Positions 10,970 to 23,205 are shown, counted from the stretch's first letter. The stretch is DNA of 64,000 nt from Sphingomonas asaccharolytica NBRC 15499 (GCF_001598355.1 NZ_BCYU01000007.1:1-64000), one strand, 5' to 3'. The notes: generated by a model from the sequence alone, not told the origin. A program made the numbers and translations.

Positions 10970-11388
10970 ATTGTCCTCCCCTGAACCCGGCCGTTTCGAA
11001 CGGTCTGAGGAAGCTTGGTAGCGCGCGCCGACCCCGTCGGCTTGGATTGGAGCGAATGGCGGTTATGGACTCACGCGAACCGGGTCCGGCCTGCGGCAGG
11101 GAAATCGCGAATGGAGCTCGCGTGGCGAATTGACTCGTTTGCCGCTCTTCATATCCTCTCGGTGCCAAGAATACGCCGCTTGGGATTGAGACGATTCCGC
11201 TCCACCCTTTGTCATGCCGGGCTCGTCCCGGCATCCACCGTGGTAGTTGTCCAACGGCCGCTGGGTACGCGGCGCGGTGGATGCCGGCACAAGGCCGGCA
11301 TGACGGGTGACGCTGATTTCGACGGTTATGGACTCTTCGCAGCGGGCTCAATGCATATGCGATTCCCTGCACCCGCGAGAGCCTGCGG
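10970..11388. other. Intergenic region upstream of the TonB receptor
   Basis: These 419 bp contain no credible gene. They hold the inverted-repeat element at 11211-11304 and, closer to 10970, the presumed receptor promoter, which I cannot place exactly. Confidence 0.5.
11211..11304. repeat. REP-like inverted repeat
   Basis: Two imperfect 31-bp arms (11211-11241 and 11274-11304) begin and end with GTCATGCCGG/CCGGCATGAC and include GGCATCCACCG/CGGTGGATGCC. Each arm can fold on itself around its GCCGG core. This layout is typical of alphaproteobacterial repetitive extragenic palindromes. It lies between the ligI 3' end and the receptor promoter and may terminate transcription or protect the ligK-U-I message. 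Confidence 0.75.
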
Positions 11389-13323
<1,935 letters not shown>

Positions 13324-13331
<8 letters not shown>

Positions 13332-13998
13332 AGACGAGCCCCATCGCCTCGAGCTTGCCGCGCATGTCGTAGATGTCGAGCCCGAGCTCGCCCGCCGCCA
13401 GCCGCTTGCGCTTCGATTCCTCCGCGGCCTCGCGCGCCTGCGCCTTTTTGAGCACCGCAGCCGCGTCGGTGCGCCTAACCACACACACCCCGTCATCATC
13501 GGCGACGATCACGTCCCCCGGTTCGATCGCCGCCCGGGCGCAGACGATCGGCACGTTGACCGATCCCAATGTCGCCTTGACCGTTCCTTGCGCGAACACC
13601 GCCTTCGACCAGACCGGGAAACCCATCTGCGTCAGATCGCGAACGTCGCGCACGCCCGCATCGATCACCAGCCCACGGCATCCCCGCGCCATCGCCGAGG
13701 TCGCCAAGAGGTCGCCGAAATAGCCGTCCTCGCATGGACTGGTCGGCGCCAGCACCAGGATATCGCCGTCCCGCAACTGTTCGATCGCGACATGGACCAT
13801 CCAATTGTCGCCGGGCGGTGCCGAGATCGTGACGGCCGATCCGGCGATCCGCGCGCCGGGATAGATCGGCCGCATCCGGCTGGCGAGCAGTCCGACCCGG
13901 CCTTGTGCCTCGTGCACCGTGGCGACGCCGGCACGCGCCAGCCCGTCGATCACCGACGCATCGGCGCGCGCGATGTTGCGAACCACTCGACCAGCCAT
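13324..13998 (-). CDS. ligK: 4-carboxy-4-hydroxy-2-oxoadipate / HMG aldolase LigK
   Basis: A RraA-like class II aldolase (224 aa) that cleaves 4-carboxy-4-hydroxy-2-oxoadipate to pyruvate and oxaloacetate, the last step of PCA 4,5-cleavage. Motifs are TVHEAQGR near the N-terminus, [11 protein letters not shown], and the metal/substrate segment [13 protein letters not shown] with R and D of the GxRD type. I choose ATG 13998, which has GAGG five bases upstream; a GTG at 14004 is also possible. It is the first gene of the minus-strand operon and diverges from the LysR-type regulator. Confidence 0.93.
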
Positions 13999-14064
13999 AT
14001 CCACCTCGCCTCAAAACATTCCCCGTCAGCGCTAGAGAAGGCGCCGAAGAGGCGGCATTCACAA

Positions 14065-14081
14065 TTATCCCCCAGCGATAA
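14065..14081. promoter_or_regulatory. Inverted repeat TTATC-N7-GATAA, candidate LysR-type operator
   Basis: A perfect 5-bp inverted repeat, TTATC and GATAA around seven bases, sits in the 102-bp divergent region between ligK and the LysR-family gene. LysR regulators usually bind such symmetric sites in the divergent promoter next to their own gene. The role is inferred from placement. Confidence 0.5.
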
Positions 14082-14100
14082 GTTTTTGCTATGATCGCGT

Positions 14101-15291
14101 ATGATTACCAATGCATTCGACCTCAACATCCGGCATTTGCGCGCGATATCGGCGATCGTCCGCCACGGCAGCATGAGCGCTGCGGCCGACGCGGTGAGCC
14201 TGTCGCAGCCGGCGCTGACCCAGGGGCTCGCCAAGCTGGAGCGCCAACTGGGTGCGGCGCTGTTCGAACGCCGCCCCGACGGGATGTCGGCGACGCCCGA
14301 GGGCCAGTTGGCGAGCGAACGCGTAGATGCCGCACTCAACCATCTGACCACCGCCACCCGCGCCACCGCGCGAGGCGGCGCGCGCAGTTTCGCGCGGCCC
14401 GAATTGCTGATGACGGCGACCCAATTGCGCGCGTTCCTCGCGGTGGCGGATGCCGGCAGTTTCGTCGGCGCGGCCGACGCCACAAGCCTGTCGCAGCCCG
14501 CTATCCATCGCGCGGTCCGCGACCTCGAACAGCTGTGCGCCACCCCGCTGGTCGAACGGCGCGGACGCGGCGTCGCGCTGTCGCCATCAGGCGTCAAGCT
14601 GGCCCGCGGGATCAGGCTCGCGCGAAGCGAACTTGCCGCGCTGATCGCGGAAGTCGCGGCCGAGCCCGAGGGTGGCGGAAGCGTGGTGATCGGCGCGATG
14701 CCGCTGTGCCGCGCGTTGATCCTCCCCGCGGCGATCGCGCGGTTCACGCGCGATTTTCCCGGGACGATGATCGACGTGGTCGAGGGGTCGTGGCGCGAGC
14801 TGGTCGATCCGTTGCGTGACGGTGTGCTCGACCTGATGATCGGCGCGCTTCGTCCGACCGCCCCGCCCGATTGCGTGCAAGAGCCGCTGATGGTCGACCG
14901 GCTCGCAGTGATCGGTCGCGCCGGGCACCCGCTCGCGCAGGTCGAGCGGCCGTCGCTCGATCAACTGGCCGACTATCCCTGGATCGTCGGCCAGCCGGGA
15001 ACGCCGCTCCGTCTGCAATGGGAAGCCTTGTTCGCTGGCCGTCCCCGCCCGCGCGCGCCGATCGAATGCGGATCGGTGATGGTCATCCGCGGCGTGCTCG
15101 CCGATGGCGACTTCCTGACCCTGCTGTCGCCCGACCAGGTGGCGCTAGAGGTCGATGGCGGCCTGCTGACCACGATCGGCCCGCGGCTGGAGCACAGCAT
15201 TCGAACGATCGGCGTCACGACCCGCGAACATTGGCGCCCCACCCTGCCCCAGGCGCGGTTTCTCGAACTGCTTCGCTCGACCATCATCTGA
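14101..15291 (+). CDS. LysR-type regulator with two tandem HTH domains
   Basis: A transcriptional regulator of 396 aa, about 95 residues longer than usual for LysR proteins. The extra length is a second winged HTH. The first spans about residues 8-68 (LRAISAIVRHGSMSAAADAV then SLSQPALTQGLAKLE). The second spans about 105-165 (LRAFLAVADAGSFVGAADAT then SLSQPAIHRAVRDLE). The effector-binding domain follows from about residue 195. It is divergent from ligK-U-I and just upstream of the ligJABC run, the place where LigR-like activators of PCA operons sit. It probably senses a pathway intermediate. Both HTHs look intact, so this is not simply a degenerate copy. Confidence 0.88.
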   Translation: MITNAFDLNIRHLRAISAIVRHGSMSAAADAVSLSQPALTQGLAKLERQLGAALFERRPDGMSATPEGQLASERVDAALNHLTTATRATARGGARSFARPELLMTATQLRAFLAVADAGSFVGAADATSLSQPAIHRAVRDLEQLCATPLVERRGRGVALSPSGVKLARGIRLARSELAALIAEVAAEPEGGGSVVIGAMPLCRALILPAAIARFTRDFPGTMIDVVEGSWRELVDPLRDGVLDLMIGALRPTAPPDCVQEPLMVDRLAVIGRAGHPLAQVERPSLDQLADYPWIVGQPGTPLRLQWEALFAGRPRPRAPIECGSVMVIRGVLADGDFLTLLSPDQVALEVDGGLLTTIGPRLEHSIRTIGVTTREHWRPTLPQARFLELLRSTII

Positions 15292-15313
15292 ATCGGACTT
15301 CAGGAATTCCGAT
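15292..15313. promoter_or_regulatory. Inverted repeat ATCGGA-N10-TCCGAT upstream of the ligJABC run
   Basis: A perfect 6-bp inverted repeat begins right after the LysR gene's stop and lies 56 bp before the next gene. It could be an operator for the ligJABC operon or a weak attenuating hairpin. No T run follows, so a terminator is less likely. Confidence 0.35.
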
Positions 15314-15369
15314 AGCGATCCCGGCAAACCGATTGGGGCCTCGGCGGACATAGCGGCTAGCGCTGGGTC

Positions 15370-16242
15370 ATGGACGGAGGGATTGCCTTTATCGGATTTG
15401 GCGAAGCCGGACAGGCGTTCGCCGACGGGCTCGGCCGGCCCGCCCGTGCCTATGACCGCAAGACTTATGTCGGCCCGACCCGCCGCGCCAAGCTGAACGA
15501 TTACGACCGGCTCGGTGTGCAGGGCGCGCTGACCAACCAGGCTGCGGTCGAAGGGGCCGGGCTGATCCTGTCGCTGGTGACCGCAGACAAGGCGCTCGCG
15601 GCGGCACGCGAGACCGCGCGCGGTATCGAACCGAATGCGCTCTATTGCGACATGAATTCGGTCGCGCCGCAGACGAAACGCGAGGCGGTGGGCGCGATCG
15701 AGCAAGCCGGCGCGCATTATATAGACATCGCGGTCATGGCGCCGGTGCATCCCGCCGGGCGCGCCGTGCCGCTGTTGGTCAGCGGCCCCCAGGCCGAGCG
15801 GGCCGCGCAGGCGCTGGGCGCGATCGGCTTCGGCAATGTCCGCGTCATCGCCGGCGGGATCGGCACGGCATCGGCGATCAAGATGATCCGATCGGTGATG
15901 GTCAAGGGAATCGAGGCGCTGACTGCCGAATGCGTACTGGCGGCTGACGCGGCGGGCGTCCGCGACGAGGTCATCGCCTCGCTCGACGCCAGCTGGCCGG
16001 GTGCCGACTGGAGCCGTCGGGCCGATTACAATCTCGACCGGATGATGGTGCATGGCCTGCGTCGCGCGGCCGAGATGGAGGAAGTGGTGCGGACGCTCGA
16101 CGCGCTCGGCACCGGATCGGCGATGAGCCGCGGAACGGTCGAGCGCCAGCGCGCCATCGGATCGCGCGCTTTGTCCCCCGCCGCCACGCTCGACGCCAAG
16201 CTCGCGGCATTACTCGGCCGATCGAAGGAACAGGCTGCATGA
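15370..16242 (+). CDS. NAD(P)-binding dehydrogenase of the 6-phosphogluconate/hydroxyisobutyrate type (DUF1932)
   Basis: A 290-aa protein with an N-terminal Rossmann motif FIGFGEAGQAFADGL. The middle carries VMAPVHPAGRAVPLLVSG and the catalytic-lysine helix IKMIRSVMVKGIEALTAECVLA, followed by a helical C-terminal domain of the DUF1932 type. It is the first gene of the run ending in pobA, and its stop overlaps the ligJ start (ATGA), so it is co-translated with the PCA genes. No step of the standard PCA 4,5-cleavage pathway needs it. It may reduce or oxidise a side intermediate such as 4-carboxy-4-hydroxy-2-oxoadipate or an oxalomesaconate tautomer. That role is a guess. Confidence 0.82.
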   Translation: MDGGIAFIGFGEAGQAFADGLGRPARAYDRKTYVGPTRRAKLNDYDRLGVQGALTNQAAVEGAGLILSLVTADKALAAARETARGIEPNALYCDMNSVAPQTKREAVGAIEQAGAHYIDIAVMAPVHPAGRAVPLLVSGPQAERAAQALGAIGFGNVRVIAGGIGTASAIKMIRSVMVKGIEALTAECVLAADAAGVRDEVIASLDASWPGADWSRRADYNLDRMMVHGLRRAAEMEEVVRTLDALGTGSAMSRGTVERQRAIGSRALSPAATLDAKLAALLGRSKEQAA

Positions 16243-17260
16243 CGTTGGTGATCGACTGCCACGGCCATTACACCACGGTGCCCGCCGCCCATAGCGAGTG
16301 GCGCGAGGCGCAGAAGGCCGCGTTCAAGGAAGGCGGGACCCCGCCCCCCTACCCCGCCATCTCCGACGACGAGATTCGCGAAAGCCTGGAAGCGAACCAG
16401 ATCCGGCTGATCCGCGAACGCGGCGCGGACATTACGATCTTCAGCCCACGTGCCTCGGCAATGGCGCCGCATGTCGGCGACGAGGCGGTCGCGACCGCCT
16501 GGGCGCAGGTCAATAACGACCTGATCAAGCGCTGCGTCGATCTCTATCCGGACGTTTTCGCCGGCGTCTGCATGCTGCCGCAGAATCCGAAGGCGGACCT
16601 TGCGGGCTCGATCAAGGAACTTGAGCGCTGCGTCACAGAACTCGGCTTTATCGGTTGCAACCTAAACCCCGATCCCGGTGGCGGCCATTTCACCGCGCCG
16701 CCGCTGACCGACCATTTCTGGTATCCATTCTACGAGAAGATGGTCGAGCTGGACGTGCCGGCGATGATCCACGTTTCGGGCAGCTGCAATCCTGGGCTAC
16801 ACGCGACCGGCGCCTATTACATCGCCGCCGACACGATCGCCTTCATGCAGCTGATCGAGGGCGACCTGTTCAGGGACTTTCCGACGCTGCGCTTCATCAT
16901 CCCGCATGGCGGCGGCGCGGTGCCCTATCATTGGGGCCGCTATCGCGGGCTGGCCGACATGCTCAAGAAACCCGCGCTCGCCGTGCACGTCATGAACAAC
17001 GTGTATTTCGATACCTGCGTCTATCATCAGCCGGGCATCGACCTGCTTACCAAGGTGATCGACAGCAAGAATATCCTGTTCGGCAGCGAGATGGTCGGCG
17101 CGGTGCGCGGCATCGATCCGGAAACCGGCCAATATTTCGACGACACCAAACGCTATGTCGATGCGCTCCCGATCGGCGATGGCGAACGGCACGCGATCTT
17201 CGAAGGGAATGCCCGCCGCGTCTTCCCGCGCCTCGATCAGCAATTGAAGGAGAAGGGGCG

Positions 17261-17264
<4 letters not shown>
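16239..17264 (+). CDS. ligJ: 4-oxalomesaconate hydratase LigJ
   Basis: LigJ (341 aa) hydrates 4-oxalomesaconate to 4-carboxy-4-hydroxy-2-oxoadipate. It is an amidohydrolase-fold zinc enzyme. The N-terminal DCHGHYT motif (H8, H10), SPRASAMAPHVGD, IGCNLNPDPGGGHF, IHVSGSCNP and IPHGGGAVPYHWGR all match remembered SYK-6 LigJ closely, and the length is the same. The start overlaps the upstream dehydrogenase stop (ATGA), and its own TGA overlaps ligA (ATGA). Confidence 0.96.
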
Positions 17265-18603
<1,339 letters not shown>

Positions 18604-18641
18604 CCCGCTCCCCCGCGCAGATTTCGATCAGGAGACATGCA

Positions 18642-19592
18642 TTGACGCTTCGTATCGCCCTCGCCGGCGCCGGCGCTTTCGGCGAGAAACATTTGGACGG
18701 CCTCGCCAAGATCGACGGGGTCGAGGTGATCTCGCTGGTCGGCCGGCGGCTGGAGTCGACCCAGGCGATCGCCGCCAAATACGGCATCGGCCATGCCACC
18801 ACCGAACTGGCCGAGGCGCTCGACCAGCCGGGGCTCGACGCGGTCATTCTCTGCACGCCGACCCAGATGCATGCCAGCCAGGCGCTGCAATGCCTCGACG
18901 CGGGCAAGCATGTGCAGGTCGAGATTCCGCTGTGCGACACTCTGACCGACGGCGAAGCGGTCCTGCGCAAGCAACAGGAAACCGGCCTGATCGCGATGGT
19001 CGGCCATACGCGGCGGTTCAATCCCTCGCACCAATATATCCACCGCAAGATCGCGGCCGGCGACCTCGCCGTCCAGCAGATGGACGTGCAGACCTATTTC
19101 TTCCGCCGTCAGAACATCAATGCCAAGGGCGAGGCGCGGAGTTGGACCGATCATCTATTGTGGCACCATGCCGCGCACACGGTCGACCTGTTCGCCTATC
19201 AGGCGGGACCGATCGTCAAGGCGAACGCGGTCGAGGGGCCGATCCATCCCGAGCTCGGCATCGCGATGGACATGTCGATCCAGCTCAAGGCCGAGAGCGG
19301 CGCGATCTGCACCTTGTCGCTGAGCTTCAACAATGACGGGCCGCTCGGCACCTTCTTCCGCTATATCTGCGACAACGGCACGTGGATCGCGCGCTACGAT
19401 GATCTCGTCACCGGCAAAGAAGAGCCGGTCGACGTGAGCAAGGTCGATGTGTCGATGAACGGCATCGAGTTGCAGGACCGCGAATTCGTCGCCGCTATCC
19501 GCGAAGGCCGCGAACCCAATGCCAGCGTGGCGCAGGTCATGCCGTGCTACCGCATCCTCGACGCGCTCGAAAAGCAGCTCGCCGGATCGTGA
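18642..19592 (+). CDS. ligC: 4-carboxy-2-hydroxymuconate-6-semialdehyde dehydrogenase LigC
   Basis: LigC (316 aa) oxidises the ring-cleavage product, via its hemiacetal, to 2-pyrone-4,6-dicarboxylate with NADP. It is a GFO/IDH/MocA-family protein with the N-terminal motif ALAGAGAFGEKH, the EIPLCD segment replacing the family EKP, and the central GHTRRFNPSH. It starts with TTG at 18642, with AGGAG eight bases upstream. The nearby ATG at 18638 is out of frame and hits a stop at once. Length equals the known LigC. Its stop overlaps the GTG start of pobA. Confidence 0.95.
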   Translation: MTLRIALAGAGAFGEKHLDGLAKIDGVEVISLVGRRLESTQAIAAKYGIGHATTELAEALDQPGLDAVILCTPTQMHASQALQCLDAGKHVQVEIPLCDTLTDGEAVLRKQQETGLIAMVGHTRRFNPSHQYIHRKIAAGDLAVQQMDVQTYFFRRQNINAKGEARSWTDHLLWHHAAHTVDLFAYQAGPIVKANAVEGPIHPELGIAMDMSIQLKAESGAICTLSLSFNNDGPLGTFFRYICDNGTWIARYDDLVTGKEEPVDVSKVDVSMNGIELQDREFVAAIREGREPNASVAQVMPCYRILDALEKQLAGS

Positions 19593-20767
19593 CCACGCGG
19601 CGAACGCAGGTCGCGATCATCGGTGGGGGACCGGCCGGCCTGTTGCTGGGCCATTTGCTGCGCGCCGAGGGGATCGACTGCCTGATCGTCGAGCGCCAGA
19701 CCCGCGCGCATGTCGAAGGCCGCATCCGCGCGGGCGTGCTGGAGACGCTGACGACCGAGCTGCTGGAGCGGCTCGGCATCGATGCCGGTCTCAAGGCGCA
19801 CGGCATGCGCGAAGAAGGCTTCAACTTGGCCGACGGCGAGCACGTCATCCGTATCGACATCGCGCGACTGACCGGCAAGCACGTCGTCGTCTATGGCCAG
19901 ACCGAACTGACGCGCGACCTGATCGCGGCGGCTCCCGATCGGCAGCTGGAGATCGTGTTCGAGGCAGGCGAGGTCGCGATCCACGATCCCGACAGTGACA
20001 CCCCTTCGATTAGCTATACGAAGGATGGGATCGTCCATCGTGTGGACTGCGCGATCATCGCCGGTTGCGACGGCTTTCACGGACCGTCGCGCAAGGCGAT
20101 TCCGGCCGGCCCGGAGCGCGTCTTCGAACGGGAATATCCGTTCGGCTGGCTCGGCATCCTCGCCGATGTCCCGCCGTGCCATCCCGAGTTGATCTACTCG
20201 AACAGCGAGCGCGGCTTCGCGCTCGCGTCGATGCGCTCGCCGACGCGCAGCCGCTATTACATCCAGGTGCCGTCAAGCGAACGGCTGGGCGATTGGCCGG
20301 AAGACCGGCTGTGGGACGAACTCGAACGGCGCTTCGCCCCGCTTGCCGAGCGTCCGGTGACCCGCGGCCCGGCGCTGGAAATGTCGATCGCGCCGCTCAG
20401 ATCCTATGTCTTCGAGACGATGCGCTACGGCCGCTTGTTCCTGGCCGGCGACGCCGCGCATATCGTTCCGCCGACCGGGGCCAAGGGGTTGAACCTCGCG
20501 GCATCGGATGTCGCCTATCTGTCGGATGCGCTGATCGGCTATTTCAAGCGCGGCGACGAGAGCGGCTTGCGGGACTATGAAACCAGGGCGCTGGCCCGCA
20601 TCTGGAAAGCGGAGCGATTCAGCTGGTCGCTGACCAAGCTGATGCACCGCTTTCCCGAGGACGGCGCGTTCGAGCGCCGGATGCAACAGGCCGAGCTCGA
20701 CTATCTCGCCGGATCGCCGGCGATGCAGACCGCGATCGCCGAAAATTACGTGGGATTGCCGCTTTAA
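19589..20767 (+). CDS. pobA: 4-hydroxybenzoate 3-monooxygenase PobA
   Basis: A flavin monooxygenase (392 aa) that hydroxylates 4-hydroxybenzoate to protocatechuate, feeding LigAB. FAD motifs are GGGPAGLLLGHLL at the N-terminus, the internal GCDGFHGPSR, and GDAAHIVPPTGAKGLN near residue 288. Start and length match the PobA group. The GTG start overlaps the ligC stop (GTGA). This is the last gene of the run, and it meets the convergently transcribed transporter about 60 bp downstream. Confidence 0.95.
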   Translation: MTTRRTQVAIIGGGPAGLLLGHLLRAEGIDCLIVERQTRAHVEGRIRAGVLETLTTELLERLGIDAGLKAHGMREEGFNLADGEHVIRIDIARLTGKHVVVYGQTELTRDLIAAAPDRQLEIVFEAGEVAIHDPDSDTPSISYTKDGIVHRVDCAIIAGCDGFHGPSRKAIPAGPERVFEREYPFGWLGILADVPPCHPELIYSNSERGFALASMRSPTRSRYYIQVPSSERLGDWPEDRLWDELERRFAPLAERPVTRGPALEMSIAPLRSYVFETMRYGRLFLAGDAAHIVPPTGAKGLNLAASDVAYLSDALIGYFKRGDESGLRDYETRALARIWKAERFSWSLTKLMHRFPEDGAFERRMQQAELDYLAGSPAMQTAIAENYVGLPL

Positions 20768-20829
20768 GATCACCTTCCGGGGGTAGTGCCGTCGCGTCGG
20801 CCACCTCCCCAGAATGTATGCCAAACAAA

Positions 20830-22155
20830 CTATTTGGCCTCGTCCAGCCGCAGCTTGGCCAGCGCCAGCGCGAGCGCCGCTATGAGCGACCCCGCACCCA
20901 ACGCGATCGCGACACCCGCCAGCGGCAAGCCCGCATTGAACAACAGGCCCGCCACGATCGGCGACAGCGCCGCTCCGCCCCGCCCGATGCCGATCGCGAA
21001 GCCGGTGCCGGTCGCACGAACATGGGTCGGGAATGCCCGGGCGAAGATCGTATAAAGCCCCACCACGGCGCTGTTGGTGAATAGTCCGGAGGCGCAGGCA
21101 AGCGCGGCGAGACCGGACAGCGAGCGCACACCCGCTGCGCCGAACAGGGCGACCATCACCGACGACACCAGCAGCACGCCGATCGTCATCGGCTTCAACG
21201 CGAAGCGCTGCGCGAACAGCCCGAAGATCGCACCGCCGACGGCGCCGCCGACATTCGCCCAGACCAGCACGCCAGCCGCCTGGGCCGGCGCATGGCCGAG
21301 ATCGACGACGATCTTCGGCGCCCATTTCAGGATGAAGTAGAAGCTGACGATATGCGCGAAATAAGCGAGCGTCAGCAGCAGCGTGATGCTCCGCAGCCCC
21401 GGCTTCAGGATATCGGTCAGTGACGCGCGGTCCTCGTCCGGCGAAGGCTCGGGAAGCGACTCCACCGACGCGTGACCCATCCGCGCCAGCGTCTTATTGA
21501 CCCGATCGAGCGCGCCGGGAGGCCGGCGCGAAATAAGGAACTGGATCGGTTCGGGGACGAAGAACCAGACCAAGGGCACGAAGCAGGCCGTGACGATCGC
21601 GCCGAATTCGAACACCGCGCGCCAATCGCTTCCCTTGAGCAATTGGGCGGCGATCGAGCCGCCCAGCACCGCGCCGATCGGATAGCCGATCACCATGATC
21701 GCGAGTGAGACATTGCGGCGGCGCCGGTTGGCGAACTCGGCCGCGACCGCGTTGATCGCGGCGAGCATGCCGCCGATGCCGAGCCCGGTGATCACGCGCC
21801 ATACCGACAAGGTGATGATGTCGTGCGCGGTGGTGACCATGAACATGCCGGTCGCCATCGCCACTAGGCAGCCCAGGATCGTCCGCCGCCGCCCAATCCG
21901 GTCGGCGACGCCGCCGAGCAGCATCGATCCCACCGCCATGCCGATCAATTCCATCGACAACACCACGCCGAGCGCGGCGCGATCGATACCCCATTCGGTA
22001 GCGATGCCCGGTGCGGCGAAGCTGATCGACAGGACGTCGAAACCGTCGAGCGCGTTCAGCCCGACCGTAATCGCCACCGCCGCGATCTGGAGCGCGCGCA
22101 TCGGCGCCTCGTCGATCGTGATCCGCGGATCCTGTTGGCCAAATGTCGGCATCAT
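20830..22155 (-). CDS. MFS aromatic acid transporter (AAHS family, PcaK-like)
   Basis: A 441-aa permease with twelve predicted membrane segments. The AAHS signature DGFDVLSISFAAPGIATEWG lies in segment 1, where the aspartates are essential in PcaK. The MFS loop motif GGVADRIGRRRTIL follows segment 2. The family imports 4-hydroxybenzoate, protocatechuate or related acids through the inner membrane. It is convergent with pobA. A weak copy of the island-wide palindrome lies 14 bp upstream of its start. Confidence 0.9.
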   Translation of the reverse strand: MMPTFGQQDPRITIDEAPMRALQIAAVAITVGLNALDGFDVLSISFAAPGIATEWGIDRAALGVVLSMELIGMAVGSMLLGGVADRIGRRRTILGCLVAMATGMFMVTTAHDIITLSVWRVITGLGIGGMLAAINAVAAEFANRRRRNVSLAIMVIGYPIGAVLGGSIAAQLLKGSDWRAVFEFGAIVTACFVPLVWFFVPEPIQFLISRRPPGALDRVNKTLARMGHASVESLPEPSPDEDRASLTDILKPGLRSITLLLTLAYFAHIVSFYFILKWAPKIVVDLGHAPAQAAGVLVWANVGGAVGGAIFGLFAQRFALKPMTIGVLLVSSVMVALFGAAGVRSLSGLAALACASGLFTNSAVVGLYTIFARAFPTHVRATGTGFAIGIGRGGAALSPIVAGLLFNAGLPLAGVAIALGAGSLIAALALALAKLRLDEAK

Positions 22156-22169
22156 CCCCTCCCAGAATA

Positions 22170-22190
22170 TTTATATGTTACACAAACGAA
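22170..22190. promoter_or_regulatory. Weak copy of the ATTGTA-N9-TACAAT palindrome upstream of the AAHS transporter
   Basis: Arms TTTATA and AACGAA around nine bases. Read on the minus strand the arms are TTCGTT and TATAAA, which resembles the ligM-site arms TTCGTT and TACATA. It ends 14 bp from the transporter start. This is the weakest of the series. Confidence 0.35.
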
Positions 22191-22245
22191 TAATAAGGCC
22201 GTTTCGAGCACGTTTCCACAGGCGTCGCGCGGCGGGCCGACATAG

Positions 22246-23037
22246 CTAGTACCAATAAGCGATCGCGCGCATCTCGATCGACGCTCGCGGCACGGCATCG
22301 GCCGGGCATCGCGGATCGTCGAACGCGACGTGCGGCACCGAATGCGCTCGATCGGGATCGCTGTCATTGGTCTTGAAAATGATCGCCTCGTCGCGCGACA
22401 GGTCCGCGAACCAATGCCAGCGATGCTCCGGAGAATGCGCGACCACCAGGCCCTCGAACGACCACATGATTTCTCCATCCCGATCGAACATCGCGTCCGC
22501 CGGCAACAGGTCGCCGGGCGCGACGCTGCGCGCGTCGCACAAGGCAAGCGGCACATCCTGCGGCGCCGGCGAAATCGCCCGCCAGACATTGTAATGAACG
22601 ACTCGCCGCGGCTCTCCGGCACCGGCGGGCAGGGATCGCGCGCCGAACGCGACCGCGGTCGTGTCGGAGACGTCGACATGCGCGAACCGCGCCGGCCTGG
22701 AATTGTCCAGCGCGCCGGACAATGTCGACCGCTCGGCGAAGCGCAATACACCCGTCCCGGTCACGACGACGTCGTCCGCCCCCGACACGCGCCGGACCAA
22801 GTCGGCTATTTCCTCTGGATGGATACGCCCCACTTCCGCCGCGTCGGCGAAATCGGTCACCATGCTGCGATGCCGCACCAGCGCGAACCCTTCGCCGTCG
22901 AGCGTCGTCGTCAATTCCCGTGCGTTGCGGATCGCCATCGGCCGTGGATCGAGGGCGACCGTGTCGCGGCTCGAATCATTGGCGAAATAGCACATGCGCT
23001 CCCCACTACGGGCGACGTAGTTGATAGCGACCTGCAT
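22246..23037 (-). CDS. CmcJ/NvfI-family putative non-heme iron oxygenase, copy 1
   Basis: A 263-aa protein of the CmcJ/NvfI (hydroxylase/desaturase AsaB-like) family, whose characterised fungal members are Fe(II)/2-oxoglutarate-type enzymes. The features that fit are FAHVDVSDTTA (a possible H-x-D iron pair), NVWRAISPAPQDVPLALCD, and a distal histidine in SPEHRWHWFADLSRDEAIIFKTNDSD. I choose ATG 23037, which has GAGGAGAGAGG upstream, over an in-frame ATG at 23142. A paralogue lies at 37464-38321. No role in lignin catabolism is known to me. The gene diverges from the second TonB receptor. Confidence 0.75.
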   Translation of the reverse strand: MQVAINYVARSGERMCYFANDSSRDTVALDPRPMAIRNARELTTTLDGEGFALVRHRSMVTDFADAAEVGRIHPEEIADLVRRVSGADDVVVTGTGVLRFAERSTLSGALDNSRPARFAHVDVSDTTAVAFGARSLPAGAGEPRRVVHYNVWRAISPAPQDVPLALCDARSVAPGDLLPADAMFDRDGEIMWSFEGLVVAHSPEHRWHWFADLSRDEAIIFKTNDSDPDRAHSVPHVAFDDPRCPADAVPRASIEMRAIAYWY

Positions 23038-23205
23038 CAAGTCCTCTCTCCTCAAACGGCCCCACCATCGATCCGCCGGGGTCACGATCTTTTTGCGCAG
23101 CATGAAGCGCTTAGCGTGAACGCGATGCAGTGCGTACATCATCCGCCCAAAGGCAAAAGAGTGGCGGTTATAGGGGTAGTTTCACTACTCCTTGTCAAGC
23201 GATCA

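Noticed and set aside
20813-20833. A further partial match to the palindrome (arms AATGTA and AACTAT).
   Set aside because: It lies where pobA and the AAHS transporter converge at their 3' ends, partly inside the transporter gene, so it cannot act as their promoter operator. The arms are weak, and chance is the simpler explanation.
23038-23142. N-terminal extension of the first CmcJ-like protein to the ATG at 23142.
   Set aside because: The extra 35 residues are basic and unlike its paralogue, and a strong Shine-Dalgarno sits before the internal ATG at 23037.
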